Origin: Acidiphilium sp.
Lineage (GTDB): Bacteria > Pseudomonadota > Alphaproteobacteria > Acetobacterales > Acetobacteraceae
NCBI GenBank assembly: GCA_028688905.1
Contig: JAQTXH010000001.1
Coordinates: forward strand, 792,156-856,155
DNA: 64,000 nucleotides
Direction: 5' to 3'
Shown here in pieces: positions 37,039-45,431 of this stretch. Position 1 is the stretch's first letter, and each line of letters opens with the position of its first letter. Below the pieces are notes generated by a model. It was not told the DNA's origin. It saw only the letters and a list, made by a program, of their open reading frames with translations, and did not search any database. A program made the translations under genes and the position numbers.

Positions 37039-37805
37039 CGCGGTTTGCACTGAAGATTGAATATGACGGGCGGCGGTTTGTCGGCTGGCAGCGGCAATCC
37101 AACGGCGTATCGGTGCAGCAGGTTCTGGAGCAGGCGGCTGCAAAACTGTGTGACGGGGTAATACCGGCGAGCGTTGCCGCCGGGCGCACGGATGCTGGGG
37201 TCCACGCCGAAGGGCAGGTGGTACAGATTGATCTGCCGGCTAGGTTGACCGTGCGTGCTGTGCGCGACGCGCTTAATTTCCATTTGCAGCCGCACGCCGT
37301 CGCAGTGGTGGCTGTCGCGATCGTGTCCGATCTTGACTGGAGCGCGCGGTTTTCCGCGATCGGGCGGGAGTACCGGTACGTCATTCTGAACCGGGCGGCG
37401 CGGCCCGCGATTGCCGCCGGATTCGTCTGGCACGTCAAATCGCCCCTCAACGCCCACGCCATGCAGCGTGCGGCCAACATACTGGTGGGACGGCACGATT
37501 TCACCAGTTTTCGGGCCAGCGCCTGTCAGGCGGCGTCACCGGTGCGAACGCTCGACCGGCTCGATGTGCGACAGTGCGGCCCGCAGATTATCATCGAGGC
37601 ATCGGCTCGTAGTTTTTTGCATCATCAGGTGCGCAATATTGTGGGGTCACTGAAACTGGTGGGGGACGGCCATTGGACGGAAACCCGGGTTGCCGAGGCC
37701 CTTGCCGCCCGTGACCGTGCCGCCGCCGGGCCAACGGCCCCGCCGGATGGTCTGACGCTACTGAGCGTGCGTTATCCGCAGGACCCGTTCGCCGGTCAGC
37801 AGTAA
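37035..37805 (+). CDS. truA: tRNA pseudouridine(38-40) synthase
   Basis: It converts uridines 38-40 of the tRNA anticodon arm to pseudouridine. The 256-residue protein has the catalytic aspartate in GRTDAGVHAEGQVV near residue 55 and the typical C-terminal FLHHQVRNIVGSL. It ends the def-fmt-truA run. Confidence 0.95.
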   Translation: MTRFALKIEYDGRRFVGWQRQSNGVSVQQVLEQAAAKLCDGVIPASVAAGRTDAGVHAEGQVVQIDLPARLTVRAVRDALNFHLQPHAVAVVAVAIVSDLDWSARFSAIGREYRYVILNRAARPAIAAGFVWHVKSPLNAHAMQRAANILVGRHDFTSFRASACQAASPVRTLDRLDVRQCGPQIIIEASARSFLHHQVRNIVGSLKLVGDGHWTETRVAEALAARDRAAAGPTAPPDGLTLLSVRYPQDPFAGQQ

Positions 37806-37900
37806 TCGGAGACTGACTTGTTCTGTTGCTTCAAGCGACCGATATCGTCTAGACGCAACGCAAGACCGACTTTATTTCGTCACCATGACAGGAGAGCGAC

Positions 37901-38440
37901 ATAGCCAGACTACCTGCTCCGCCGACCCCGCCAAGCCGCGAAGGGCCGCGCGTCAATGAAGATATCCGTGTGCCGCAGGTTCGATTGATCGACCAGGACG
38001 GCGAAATGATGGGGGTTCTGACCACCAGGGATGCGCAACGCCGCGCCGCCGAGGTGGGGCTTGATCTGGTCGAGATCAGCCCGAATGCCGATCCACCCGT
38101 TTGTAAATTGCTTGATTACGGCAAATTCAAATACGAGCAGCAAAAAAAGAAGAACGAAGCGCGCAAGAAGCAGAAAGTGATCGAGATCAAAGAGATCAAG
38201 GTCCGCCCCAATATCGATGAAAACGACTATCAGGTGAAGTTGCGCGCTATGAAGATGTTCATTGGCGAGGGTGACAAGGTAAAGGTCACGCTGCGCTTCA
38301 GGGGGCGAGAAATGGCACATCAGGAGCTTGGGGTTAAGGTTCTTGAACGCATCAAGATCGATATGGAGACCGAAACCAAGGTCGAGCAAATGCCGAAAAT
38401 GGAAAATCGGCAGATGGTGATGGTGCTGAGTCCGCGATAG
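37901..38440 (+). CDS. infC: translation initiation factor IF-3
   Basis: A 179-residue factor that monitors start codon choice on the 30S subunit. The first codon is ATA at 37901, with an AGGAG site 6-7 nt upstream; reading from there gives an N-terminus through [20 protein letters not shown], which is the conserved IF-3 beginning. Starting at the next conventional codon (GTG 37970) would remove 23 conserved residues. Non-AUG starts in infC are known to allow autoregulation in E. coli (AUU there). The linker [14 protein letters not shown] separates the two domains. Confidence 0.92.
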   Translation: MARLPAPPTPPSREGPRVNEDIRVPQVRLIDQDGEMMGVLTTRDAQRRAAEVGLDLVEISPNADPPVCKLLDYGKFKYEQQKKKNEARKKQKVIEIKEIKVRPNIDENDYQVKLRAMKMFIGEGDKVKVTLRFRGREMAHQELGVKVLERIKIDMETETKVEQMPKMENRQMVMVLSPR

Positions 38441-38460
38441 GGGACTGCGGACGCGGTCGA

Positions 38461-39093
38461 TTGCTCGGATTTGTCACCGGATTGACTGCGGAGGCGCGCT
38501 TGCTCGTGGGCATCGACGCCTTGGCGGTTGCGGGAGGTGGAACCCCGGATGGGGTTTTCGACGCAGCGCGACGTTTGGTTGAGCAGGGGGCGACTGCGCT
38601 GATTAGCTTCGGTCTGGCGGGGGGGCTTGATCCCGCCCTCATGCCGGGCGCGTTGGTTGTTCCTGAGGTGATCGTTGACCAGGGAACGACGTTCCGGTGC
38701 GATGCCTCGCTGGTGGCCATTATGGGCGGTGCCACGGTTGGGCGGCTGACATGTGCGGACAAGGCGGCGGTGACGGTGCTCGCGAAAGCGCGGTTATACC
38801 GAGCGACCGGTGCTGCGGCGATCGATCTGGAATCGGCAGGAGTTGCGCGGGCGGCGCAGATGTGTGGTGTACCATTTGCGGTGATGCGTGCCGTGGTGGA
38901 CCCGGCGTGGCGCGATTTGCCGCCGGCGGCACAGGTCGCACTTGATGCCTCCGGGCGGATTGCGCTGCGCCAAGTGATCGGCAGTATCGTGCGCCAACCG
39001 GGTCAAATTTCCAGTCTACTCAAATTGGCAACGGATGCAGCCGCCGCGCGACGCACGTTGCGCCAGCAGGTGGCGCTCAGATTTTTAGCGTGA
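38461..39093 (+). CDS. HpnG-like nucleoside phosphorylase family protein
   Basis: A 210-residue protein of the purine nucleoside phosphorylase/MTA nucleosidase superfamily. LISFGLAGGLDPALMPGALVVPE and DLESAGVARAAQMCGVPFAVMRAVVD are the family strand and nucleoside-binding regions, and the overall form resembles hopanoid-associated phosphorylase HpnG, which releases adenine from adenosylhopane. No hopanoid genes are adjacent, so that role is tentative. A TTG at 38461 is used; it overlaps xthA by 17 bp at the 3' end. Confidence 0.65.
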   Translation: MLGFVTGLTAEARLLVGIDALAVAGGGTPDGVFDAARRLVEQGATALISFGLAGGLDPALMPGALVVPEVIVDQGTTFRCDASLVAIMGGATVGRLTCADKAAVTVLAKARLYRATGAAAIDLESAGVARAAQMCGVPFAVMRAVVDPAWRDLPPAAQVALDASGRIALRQVIGSIVRQPGQISSLLKLATDAAAARRTLRQQVALRFLA

Positions 39094-39883
39094 GCACCAC
39101 GGGGACATGGTCCGATCCACGTTGCCAATCGCGCGCTTCGACCAGGATGCGGTAAGTTGACAATGATGGTTCGAGATCGCGCGAGACCCAGATGTGATCC
39201 AAGCGGCGTCCCCGGTTCGAGACACGCCAATCGCGGTTGCGGTATGACCACCATGTGTAGAGTTTTTGATCGATCGGCACAAAGTGACGCACGGCATCGA
39301 CAAAACCCTGGGCGCGCCATGCGTTCAGGCCGTCGGTTTCGGGTGGAGTGTGGCTGACGACATCGAGCAATTGTCGGTGGTTCCACACGTCGTTTTCCAG
39401 GGGCGCGATATTCAGATCGCCCACTAATATTGTGCGGTGAGGTGGATGCGCCTCGAAATATTTTGTGGCCTCCGCGATAAAATCGAGTTTGTGACCGTAT
39501 TTTGGGTTTGCGTCGCGATCGGGAACGTCACCGCCGGCCGGAACATAAAAATCATGTAGAATGAGGGGATTGCTGCCAGTCTCGATGCTTGCGGCGATGT
39601 GGCGACAGTCTGATTTGCTGCACCAGTCCGGCGCGGTTTCGATGAGTGTCAGGCGGAGGCGAGAGAGTATGGCGACGCCATTGTAGCCTTTCATGCCCCG
39701 TTTGAGGACGTAGGGCAGACCCAGGCGTTCGCCCAAATCGGGCGGAAATACCAGATCGGGTGCTTTGGTCTCCTGCAGGCAAATGATGTCGGGGGCGGCG
39801 TCGGCCATCAATAGGGACAACAAATCCTGCCGAAGGCGGACCGAGTTGATGTTCCAAGTCGCGATTGTCAGTGAGGCGGTCAT
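39077..39883 (-). CDS. xthA: exodeoxyribonuclease III
   Basis: An AP endonuclease/3'-5' exonuclease for base excision repair. The 268-residue protein shows the EEP fold motifs WNINSVRLR, LQETKA (metal Glu), GDLNIAPLENDVW and the C-terminal SDHVPV with catalytic Asp-His. The FAH-family gene upstream overlaps it by 4 bp. Confidence 0.95.
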   Translation of the reverse strand: MTASLTIATWNINSVRLRQDLLSLLMADAAPDIICLQETKAPDLVFPPDLGERLGLPYVLKRGMKGYNGVAILSRLRLTLIETAPDWCSKSDCRHIAASIETGSNPLILHDFYVPAGGDVPDRDANPKYGHKLDFIAEATKYFEAHPPHRTILVGDLNIAPLENDVWNHRQLLDVVSHTPPETDGLNAWRAQGFVDAVRHFVPIDQKLYTWWSYRNRDWRVSNRGRRLDHIWVSRDLEPSLSTYRILVEARDWQRGSDHVPVVLTLKI

Positions 39884-40563
39884 GCGATCTGAAACGCGAT
39901 GGTGCCGACGCCTTCGATCGAACCCTCGATTTTGTCACCGCGCTCGATCGTGCCGACCCCCTCCGGGGTTCCGGTGAAAATAAGGTCGCCCGGCTTCAGT
40001 GTTATCAAATTTGACAGGAAGGCTATGATGTTCGGCACCGGCCAGATCATGTCTGCGAGATCGCCGTTCTGGCGCAGGACGCCGTTGACCGCCAGCGTGA
40101 TGCTCCCGGCGGCAGGATGGCCCACGCGCGCGGCCGGGACGATGGTACCGATCGGTGCCGCCGCATCGAAGCCTTTGCTCATGTCCCACGGGCGGCGCAG
40201 GGATTTGGCCTCGTCCTGGAGATCGCGCCGGGTCAGATCGACGCCGGCGGCGTAGCCATAAACATGATCGAGGGCGGTTTCGGAGGCGATTGCGGTGCCC
40301 CCACGACCGATCGCCACCACAAGTTCCATCTCAAAGTGCAGCAATCGTGTGGCGGGAGGATACGGAACTTGGGCGGTTGAAATTACCGTGTCGGGCGGCT
40401 TGCTGAAAAAAAAGGGCGGCTCGCGATCGGGGGCCGCCCCCATCTCGCGCGCATGGGCCGCATAATTACGCCCGACGCAAAAAATGCGGCGGACCGGAAA
40501 TTTCCCGCCACCGGCGACCGGAACAATCGGCGTCTCGGCGGCGTCGATAACGAAATCAGGCAT
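39880..40563 (-). CDS. fumarylacetoacetate hydrolase family protein
   Basis: A 227-residue metal-dependent hydrolase or isomerase/decarboxylase acting on carbon-carbon bonds in aromatic acid or pyruvate-type substrates. Motifs are GRNYAAHAREMG, FFSKPPDTV and the metal-binding HFEMELVVAIGRGG. The close relatives act on fumarylpyruvate-like compounds, but the substrate is unproven. Start 40563 (MPDFVIDAAE) is the only one that fits the family length. It is coupled to xthA by 4 bp. Confidence 0.85.
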   Translation of the reverse strand: MPDFVIDAAETPIVPVAGGGKFPVRRIFCVGRNYAAHAREMGAAPDREPPFFFSKPPDTVISTAQVPYPPATRLLHFEMELVVAIGRGGTAIASETALDHVYGYAAGVDLTRRDLQDEAKSLRRPWDMSKGFDAAAPIGTIVPAARVGHPAAGSITLAVNGVLRQNGDLADMIWPVPNIIAFLSNLITLKPGDLIFTGTPEGVGTIERGDKIEGSIEGVGTIAFQIA

Positions 40564-40678
40564 CTCGACCCTCAATTGGACTTCAGAACATGACGGTTCT
40601 GGATATCGTGGTGTGCGCCGCGTTGTTTGGCGATCAATTTCATGATGCCCTGGACCGTCCTGCTGGTCCATACGGCCT

Positions 40679-41434
40679 TCATGGCCAGGCACGCACGGCT
40701 CTGCCGAAGCTTTCGAAAATGCGTCTTGAGGCGTCGTCACTGTCGAAATCATACTCGGGATGCCACTGTACGCCAATGAGGTAGCCAGTGCTGGTGCCGC
40801 TGACCGCCTCGATCGTGCCGTCGATGGCGCGGGCTTCGACTAGTAAACCGCGTGCGAGCAGGTCAATCCCCTGATTGTGCAACGAATTAACCGCGAGATG
40901 ATCGCCCTGGACGATTTCAAAAAGCGCGCCGCCGCGCCGGATCGTGACGTGATGGGCCTTGCCGGTTCGAACGGGACCGTATGGTTGAATGGGGGTCGAG
41001 TGATCGATTTTGCCAGCGATATCCTGAAGTCTTTGGTGCAGTGTGCCGCCCAGCGCGACATTCAGTTCCTGCAAGCCTCGGCAGATCGCCAGGACCGGCA
41101 TGCCGCGCGCGATGGCCCCTCGAACCAGCGGGAGAGTGACGTGGTCGCGTTCAGGGTCTTCGGGAGCATCCTCCGGAGGTTGAGGCGGGCCGCCGTAAAA
41201 CACTGCCGCAACATTGCTTCGACTGCCGGTGAGGATGATGCCATCCAACCGTTCAAGCAATGTCGTGACATCCGCGTGGTCGCCGTTAGCCGGGATCAGA
41301 ACAGGCACGCCACCGACGATCTGGTCCACCGCGCGCACGTAGGTATCGGAGGCGGCGTGGTTGATCATACTGAAAGTGCCAAACAATTTCCGGCAGCAGG
41401 AAATGCCGATCAGCTTTGATGATCTGACGACCAT
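40679..41434 (-). CDS. class I glutamine amidotransferase, PuuD-like
   Basis: A 251-residue gamma-glutamyl hydrolase of the peptidase C26 family. The nucleophile Cys is in LAICRGLQELNVALGGTLHQ and the catalytic His-Glu in VQWHPEYDF near the end. PuuD splits gamma-glutamyl-GABA in putrescine catabolism, but no other puu genes are present, so only the hydrolase class is firm. Confidence 0.85.
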   Translation of the reverse strand: MVVRSSKLIGISCCRKLFGTFSMINHAASDTYVRAVDQIVGGVPVLIPANGDHADVTTLLERLDGIILTGSRSNVAAVFYGGPPQPPEDAPEDPERDHVTLPLVRGAIARGMPVLAICRGLQELNVALGGTLHQRLQDIAGKIDHSTPIQPYGPVRTGKAHHVTIRRGGALFEIVQGDHLAVNSLHNQGIDLLARGLLVEARAIDGTIEAVSGTSTGYLIGVQWHPEYDFDSDDASRRIFESFGRAVRAWP

Positions 41435-41570
41435 GGTGCTTCAGTCCTAATCCGTTCGCGCGATGCCAGCGCTCCACCCGAGCGGGCCGAAGCTGGACTT
41501 ATCACCATGTGAACCCGTTTTGCCACCAACGGTGGGCCGGGCGGTGATGCGCCAGTCGAGTGCCTGCCAC

Positions 41571-42215
41571 TCAATTATGAGAAAAGCCCTGGATGTATTC
41601 GAAATCTTTGTCAGGGAAGGGTTTTGTCGCGTGGAGGTCATACAGGCTGACCTGCGTTAATTGTCCCTGCGTGTCAGTGACCCGCCACTGGCGAAGCTCC
41701 AGAGGATTGGTCGAGAATACCAACGTAATATGTCCTTGCTCTGCTTTGCCGGTCCGGATCAGACTGACTTGCACCTCACCCGGTGGTTGCGAGACTTTGG
41801 TAACGGTCACAGCTCCGGAAAGGCGGATATTTTTGTCGAGCAGAATGCCCAAGGGGGTCGACGACAGCGGTATATTGGTAGTCTGATCCAATTGGGGGTC
41901 GTGATAGACCAGTAGCCCGAATCCGGCGACCAGGAGTTGAGGATTAGGCTTGTCATATTGAAAACGCATCTTCCCCGGACGCTGGACGATGGCTTGGCCG
42001 GTGCGCACCGATCCATCCGGACCGACCTGCATGAAGCGCGCGGTAATTGTTTTCAGCCCGTTCAGATAGGCGGCCACTTGCGTCAGAACCGCCTGGTCCG
42101 ACACCGGGGGCAAGGTTGCCGCATGTGACGCAGTGACGTACAGCGCGGAAATCATCCAGACTGCCACAGCGAACTTCAGCATACTGCGTCTTTGAGGCAA
42201 TTGCGAAAAATCCAA
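41571..42215 (-). CDS. lolA: outer membrane lipoprotein carrier protein LolA
   Basis: A periplasmic chaperone that carries lipoproteins from LolCDE to the outer membrane. The 214-residue protein has a signal peptide (MLKFAVAVWMISALYVTASH, cleaved near AAT) and the LolA pattern YLNGLKTITARFMQVGPDG then GKMRFQYDKPNPQLLVA. It starts 2 bp after the upstream MarR gene, in one operon. Confidence 0.88.
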   Translation of the reverse strand: MDFSQLPQRRSMLKFAVAVWMISALYVTASHAATLPPVSDQAVLTQVAAYLNGLKTITARFMQVGPDGSVRTGQAIVQRPGKMRFQYDKPNPQLLVAGFGLLVYHDPQLDQTTNIPLSSTPLGILLDKNIRLSGAVTVTKVSQPPGEVQVSLIRTGKAEQGHITLVFSTNPLELRQWRVTDTQGQLTQVSLYDLHATKPFPDKDFEYIQGFSHN

Positions 42216-42217
42216 AG

Positions 42218-42607
42218 TCAGCCCGCTACGGCGGGGCGACGCGCCGGCATCTCGGTGGACGTCCGGCCGGATGCGATCAATTCGCCCATTACGGAACGAA
42301 TTTCGCGGAGAAACGCGGAACCTTTGGTGGTTCGCTGTACGAGAACACTTCGGCGATCAGCGGGATCGACCTTGCGTCGGGCCAGATCGAGGTCGGACAA
42401 ACGATCAAGCGCGCGGGTGATCGCCGGCTTTGAGACATTCAATTGTCCTGCCAGGCCACGGACCGTGTGGGCACCTTCATTCAAGTAGCAGGTCAGGAAT
42501 ACTCCCAGTTGCCGGGCCGACAGATCGACACCGTCTCGACGGACGAGCGCGACAACCGTGTCGCGCAGAATACCGACCAGATCGTCGGATGTCATTTGTG
42601 TTGCCAT
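42218..42607 (-). CDS. MarR family transcriptional regulator
   Basis: A 129-residue winged-helix protein. The recognition region is VRGLAGQLNVSKPAITRALDRL and the wing is RRKVDPADRRSVLV, both typical of MarR regulators. ATG 42607 has GAGGAG 8 nt upstream and is preferred over an in-frame GTG at 42616 whose ribosome site would be too close. It sits 2 bp before lolA. Confidence 0.87.
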   Translation of the reverse strand: MATQMTSDDLVGILRDTVVALVRRDGVDLSARQLGVFLTCYLNEGAHTVRGLAGQLNVSKPAITRALDRLSDLDLARRKVDPADRRSVLVQRTTKGSAFLREIRSVMGELIASGRTSTEMPARRPAVAG

Positions 42608-42800
42608 AGGTCGCACTCCTCATAGATTAGCGTACGGCGGAGGTTGTCAAAACCAGTGTAAGAGCCTCATACCGCTCGATTGCGTGCCGGTCATTGTATG
42701 ATTGACGAATATGATCGTGTCATCCCGCATCAAAAACGATCGGCCCTGCATGAGGTATGAGACTTCATTAGGCAGAACAAGACATTGAAACATGAAAACA

Positions 42801-42817
42801 TTGCAACTTCGTTGCAA
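42801..42817 (-). terminator. hairpin terminator after the M17 aminopeptidase gene
   Basis: TTGCAAC/GTTGCAA form a 7-bp stem with a 3-nt loop, 28 bp past the aminopeptidase stop. On the minus strand it is followed by TGTTTTC, a short U-rich tract, consistent with an intrinsic terminator. Confidence 0.45.
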
Positions 42818-42844
42818 GACCAATAGCCGCGATTCCGGCGCAAT

Positions 42845-44227
42845 TCACGCGACCGTCGCATTTTGTAACGTTTCGATTGCCGCGACGGCAGCGCGCAGGG
42901 ACTGCGCCTCACCTCCTTCGGGGCGACCGGGGCGGGATTGATCGTTCCATGCGTAGGTGTCGATATGGGCCCATGGCACGGTGTCGGGCACGAAGCGTCG
43001 GAGGAACAGGGCGGCGACGATCGCGCCGGCCATCGGTTTGGCCCCGACGGTGTTGCAATCGGCGATGTTGCTGTCGAGCCACGAGTTGTAGCCGTCCCAG
43101 AGCGGCAGGCGCCACAGGGGGTCGTGGGCGGCACGGCCGCCGTCCAGAAGAGCCTCGGCCAGACGATTGTTGTTGGTAAACAGGGCGGGAAGATCGGGAC
43201 CCAGAGCGATGCGTGCCGCTCCGGTCAGGGTCGCAAAATCGATCAGCCAATCGGGTTTGAAGCTGGCGGCGTCGGTCAGCAGATCGGCAAGGACCAATCG
43301 GCCTTCGGCATCGGTATTGCCGACTTCGACCGACAGGCCGGCTCGGGTTTTCAGAATATCGAGCGGGCGCATTGCGTGGCCCGAGATGCTGTTTTCAACG
43401 CACCCGATTCGTACGTCGAGGCGAACCGGACTGCCAAGGGTCATGATCGCCTGGGCGACCCCCAAGGTGATCGCGGCACCGCCCATGTCCTTCTTCATGC
43501 GGAGCATGGCGGAACTTGGTTTGAGATCGTAGCCACCAGTATCGAAGCAAACGCCTTTGCCACACAATGAAACCAGTGGTAGGGTAGGGTCGTCGCCCCA
43601 GGTGAAATGGAGCATCTGCGACGGGCGGGACGATCCTGCGCCCACGGCGGCAAGCGCGGGATAGCCCGCGTGCAGGGCGCTGCCTGTCACGCGTTCGGTC
43701 TTGGCACCAAAGCGCGCGGAGAGATCCTGTCCGGCGTCGGCCAGTTCGGCAGGGCCGAGTAGGTTGGCGGGGGTATTTATGAGATCGCGGGCGAAACAAA
43801 TGGCGCGGGCGAGCGTGCGCGAGCGACTGTCAGGTGTCGCGATGCGTGCTGGCAGTTCCGATCGCTGCTTGAAACGGTCGTACCGATAGGCTCCGAGGGC
43901 TATGGTCAGCACCGCCTGTTCGGGGTCGTAGTCGCCGGGTATCAGGTGCCAGACCGTGTTGGGGGGTAATCTGCTGGTGAGATCGCCAAACGCGGCGGCT
44001 TGCTGGCCGTCGCCGATGCCGAGCACTGCACCGGCAACGCCAGTAGGTCCGGGCAGACACATGAGTCGTCCAGCTTGGGCTTTGAACCCCTGGTCCGTCA
44101 AAAATCCGGCTGTGGCCGCATCGCATTGGGTCAGGAAGGCGTCGAGTCCCGCTGGTCGCAGCGGATGGATCGGTAGGGCCGCCGGATCGGGGTGGCTGAG
44201 GCCGGCGACATCGCGGGGTTCGTTCAT
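42845..44227 (-). CDS. M17 leucyl aminopeptidase family protein
   Basis: A 460-residue cytosolic metallo-aminopeptidase that trims N-terminal residues. The metal and catalytic motifs GKGVCFDTGGYDLKPSSAMLRMKKDMGG and NTDAEGRLVLADLL are present in the C-terminal catalytic half. The N-terminal domain is divergent, as in the PepA/PepB relatives of alphaproteobacteria. Start 44227 is supported by AGGAGG 8 nt upstream. Confidence 0.93.
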   Translation of the reverse strand: MNEPRDVAGLSHPDPAALPIHPLRPAGLDAFLTQCDAATAGFLTDQGFKAQAGRLMCLPGPTGVAGAVLGIGDGQQAAAFGDLTSRLPPNTVWHLIPGDYDPEQAVLTIALGAYRYDRFKQRSELPARIATPDSRSRTLARAICFARDLINTPANLLGPAELADAGQDLSARFGAKTERVTGSALHAGYPALAAVGAGSSRPSQMLHFTWGDDPTLPLVSLCGKGVCFDTGGYDLKPSSAMLRMKKDMGGAAITLGVAQAIMTLGSPVRLDVRIGCVENSISGHAMRPLDILKTRAGLSVEVGNTDAEGRLVLADLLTDAASFKPDWLIDFATLTGAARIALGPDLPALFTNNNRLAEALLDGGRAAHDPLWRLPLWDGYNSWLDSNIADCNTVGAKPMAGAIVAALFLRRFVPDTVPWAHIDTYAWNDQSRPGRPEGGEAQSLRAAVAAIETLQNATVA

Positions 44228-44304
44228 ATTGATAGCCTCCTGAATCGACACTGGTGAATGACCGCGTAGGACGTATGGCGCAAGCGTGATCGCGCCGGTC
44301 TGGT

Positions 44305-45096
44305 TTGCCTATTGTGTTTGCAATGGTGCCGCCCTTTGGTTGGATAATGAGACGAAAAGCGCCCCTGGCAATCGCGACCGGTTTGGTGGCAATGGCGACA
44401 ATAGGGCCTTGGACGGCGTTCGAGACGTTTGCGGCGGCCGATTCGTCAACCCGGACAACTCAGATCATCGAGTTCTATACCAGCGACGCCTGCGCAAATT
44501 GTTTGGCAGCGGACAAGGTCGTGAGCGCGCTTTCGGACGATGCTGGCGTCATTGTGTTGAGTTTTCACGTCTCATACTGGGACTACCTTGGGTGGAAGGA
44601 CAAGTTCGGATTGGCCGCTGCCGCAGCGCTCCAGAAGGCCTATGCGAAACGCTGGAATACCGCAGATATTTTTACCCCTCAGGTTATTGTTGACGGCGAA
44701 CAGAGTGGCACCGGCGCATCTGCGCCAGAACTCAGGCAATTGATGGCGATGGCACCGAAAATTCGTCGGCTTGAGATTGTCCAAGGGAAAGCCAATTTGC
44801 GGATTATTCTACCGCACATGGATGGTGCCAAAGGCGCAACGGTCTGGGTTGCTGCATTCGATCGTCGCCGCATCGTTAGGGTCGAGCGGGGCGAAAATGC
44901 GCATCGGGTGGTCACGGAGACCGACATTGTTCGAAGTATCACGCCGATACGCCGGGTCACGGGTGTTCCGGTCGATATCACGGTTCCAACCGAGATGGTC
45001 GGCAAGCATCGTGGCGTCGCTGCATTTCTCCAATGTGGCAAAGGCGGCAAAATCATTGCGGCAGGGTCGCTGGTCTTGCCGGCTTCCCGTTCCTGA
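44305..45096 (+). CDS. DUF1223 secreted thioredoxin-like protein
   Basis: A 263-residue exported protein. After a signal sequence, IIEFYTSDACANCLAADKVV carries a CxxC pair, and VIVLSFHVSYWDYLGWKDKFG is the DUF1223 hallmark. The usual family form is GCSSCPPAD, so this copy is variant at the active-site loop. Family function is unknown. ATG starts at 44320 and later remain possible. It is followed by a 335-bp spacer. Confidence 0.82.
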   Translation: MPIVFAMVPPFGWIMRRKAPLAIATGLVAMATIGPWTAFETFAAADSSTRTTQIIEFYTSDACANCLAADKVVSALSDDAGVIVLSFHVSYWDYLGWKDKFGLAAAAALQKAYAKRWNTADIFTPQVIVDGEQSGTGASAPELRQLMAMAPKIRRLEIVQGKANLRIILPHMDGAKGATVWVAAFDRRRIVRVERGENAHRVVTETDIVRSITPIRRVTGVPVDITVPTEMVGKHRGVAAFLQCGKGGKIIAAGSLVLPASRS

Positions 45097-45431
45097 CGTC
45101 GGAATGAGGGCATTTCCGAGGTCGGACGGGATGCCGGTTTCGATTGCCGGGGCTGACAGCCTGATGGCAAGCCTGTATTGGTTGTTGGGCGGCAGAGTTG
45201 TCCACCAAGCGAAATGTTGGCTTAAAACAGGTGGCTAGCTTAAAGTCTTGTAATGGCAATGACATATGTGTCGATTGGCAATCTAAATATTTCAATAACT
45301 TACCATTTCAACATTGAAAATTTAATGGTTTGCGAAATGCCTGCCAAACACAAGGGTCTTCATCGTTTTTCAATGATTACGCACAGAGTTATCCACAGAT
45401 GGTCGCAGAAGTTTCAGGAACAATCTCCGCA
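45097..45431. other. AT-rich spacer upstream of uvrC
   Basis: No gene is supported here. The second half is AT-rich. A DnaA-type 9-mer, TTATCCACA, is at 45389-45397, and a two-mismatch relative TTGTCCACC lies near 45200. The uvrC promoter presumably lies here. Confidence 0.5.
45389..45397 (+). promoter_or_regulatory. consensus DnaA box
   Basis: TTATCCACA matches the strict bacterial DnaA-binding 9-mer. It lies 35 bp before the uvrC start codon. One site alone is not an origin; a regulatory DnaA site or chance occurrence are both possible. Confidence 0.4.

Noticed and set aside
37885-37959. 24-codon frame starting at ATG just before infC
   Set aside because: It has no ribosome site of its own and overlaps the infC start out of frame; the AGGAG site fits ATA 37901 better.
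45097-45431. Spacer before uvrC as a chromosomal origin
   Set aside because: Only one perfect DnaA box was found and none of the usual alphaproteobacterial oriC neighbours (hemE, dnaA, parAB) is adjacent.
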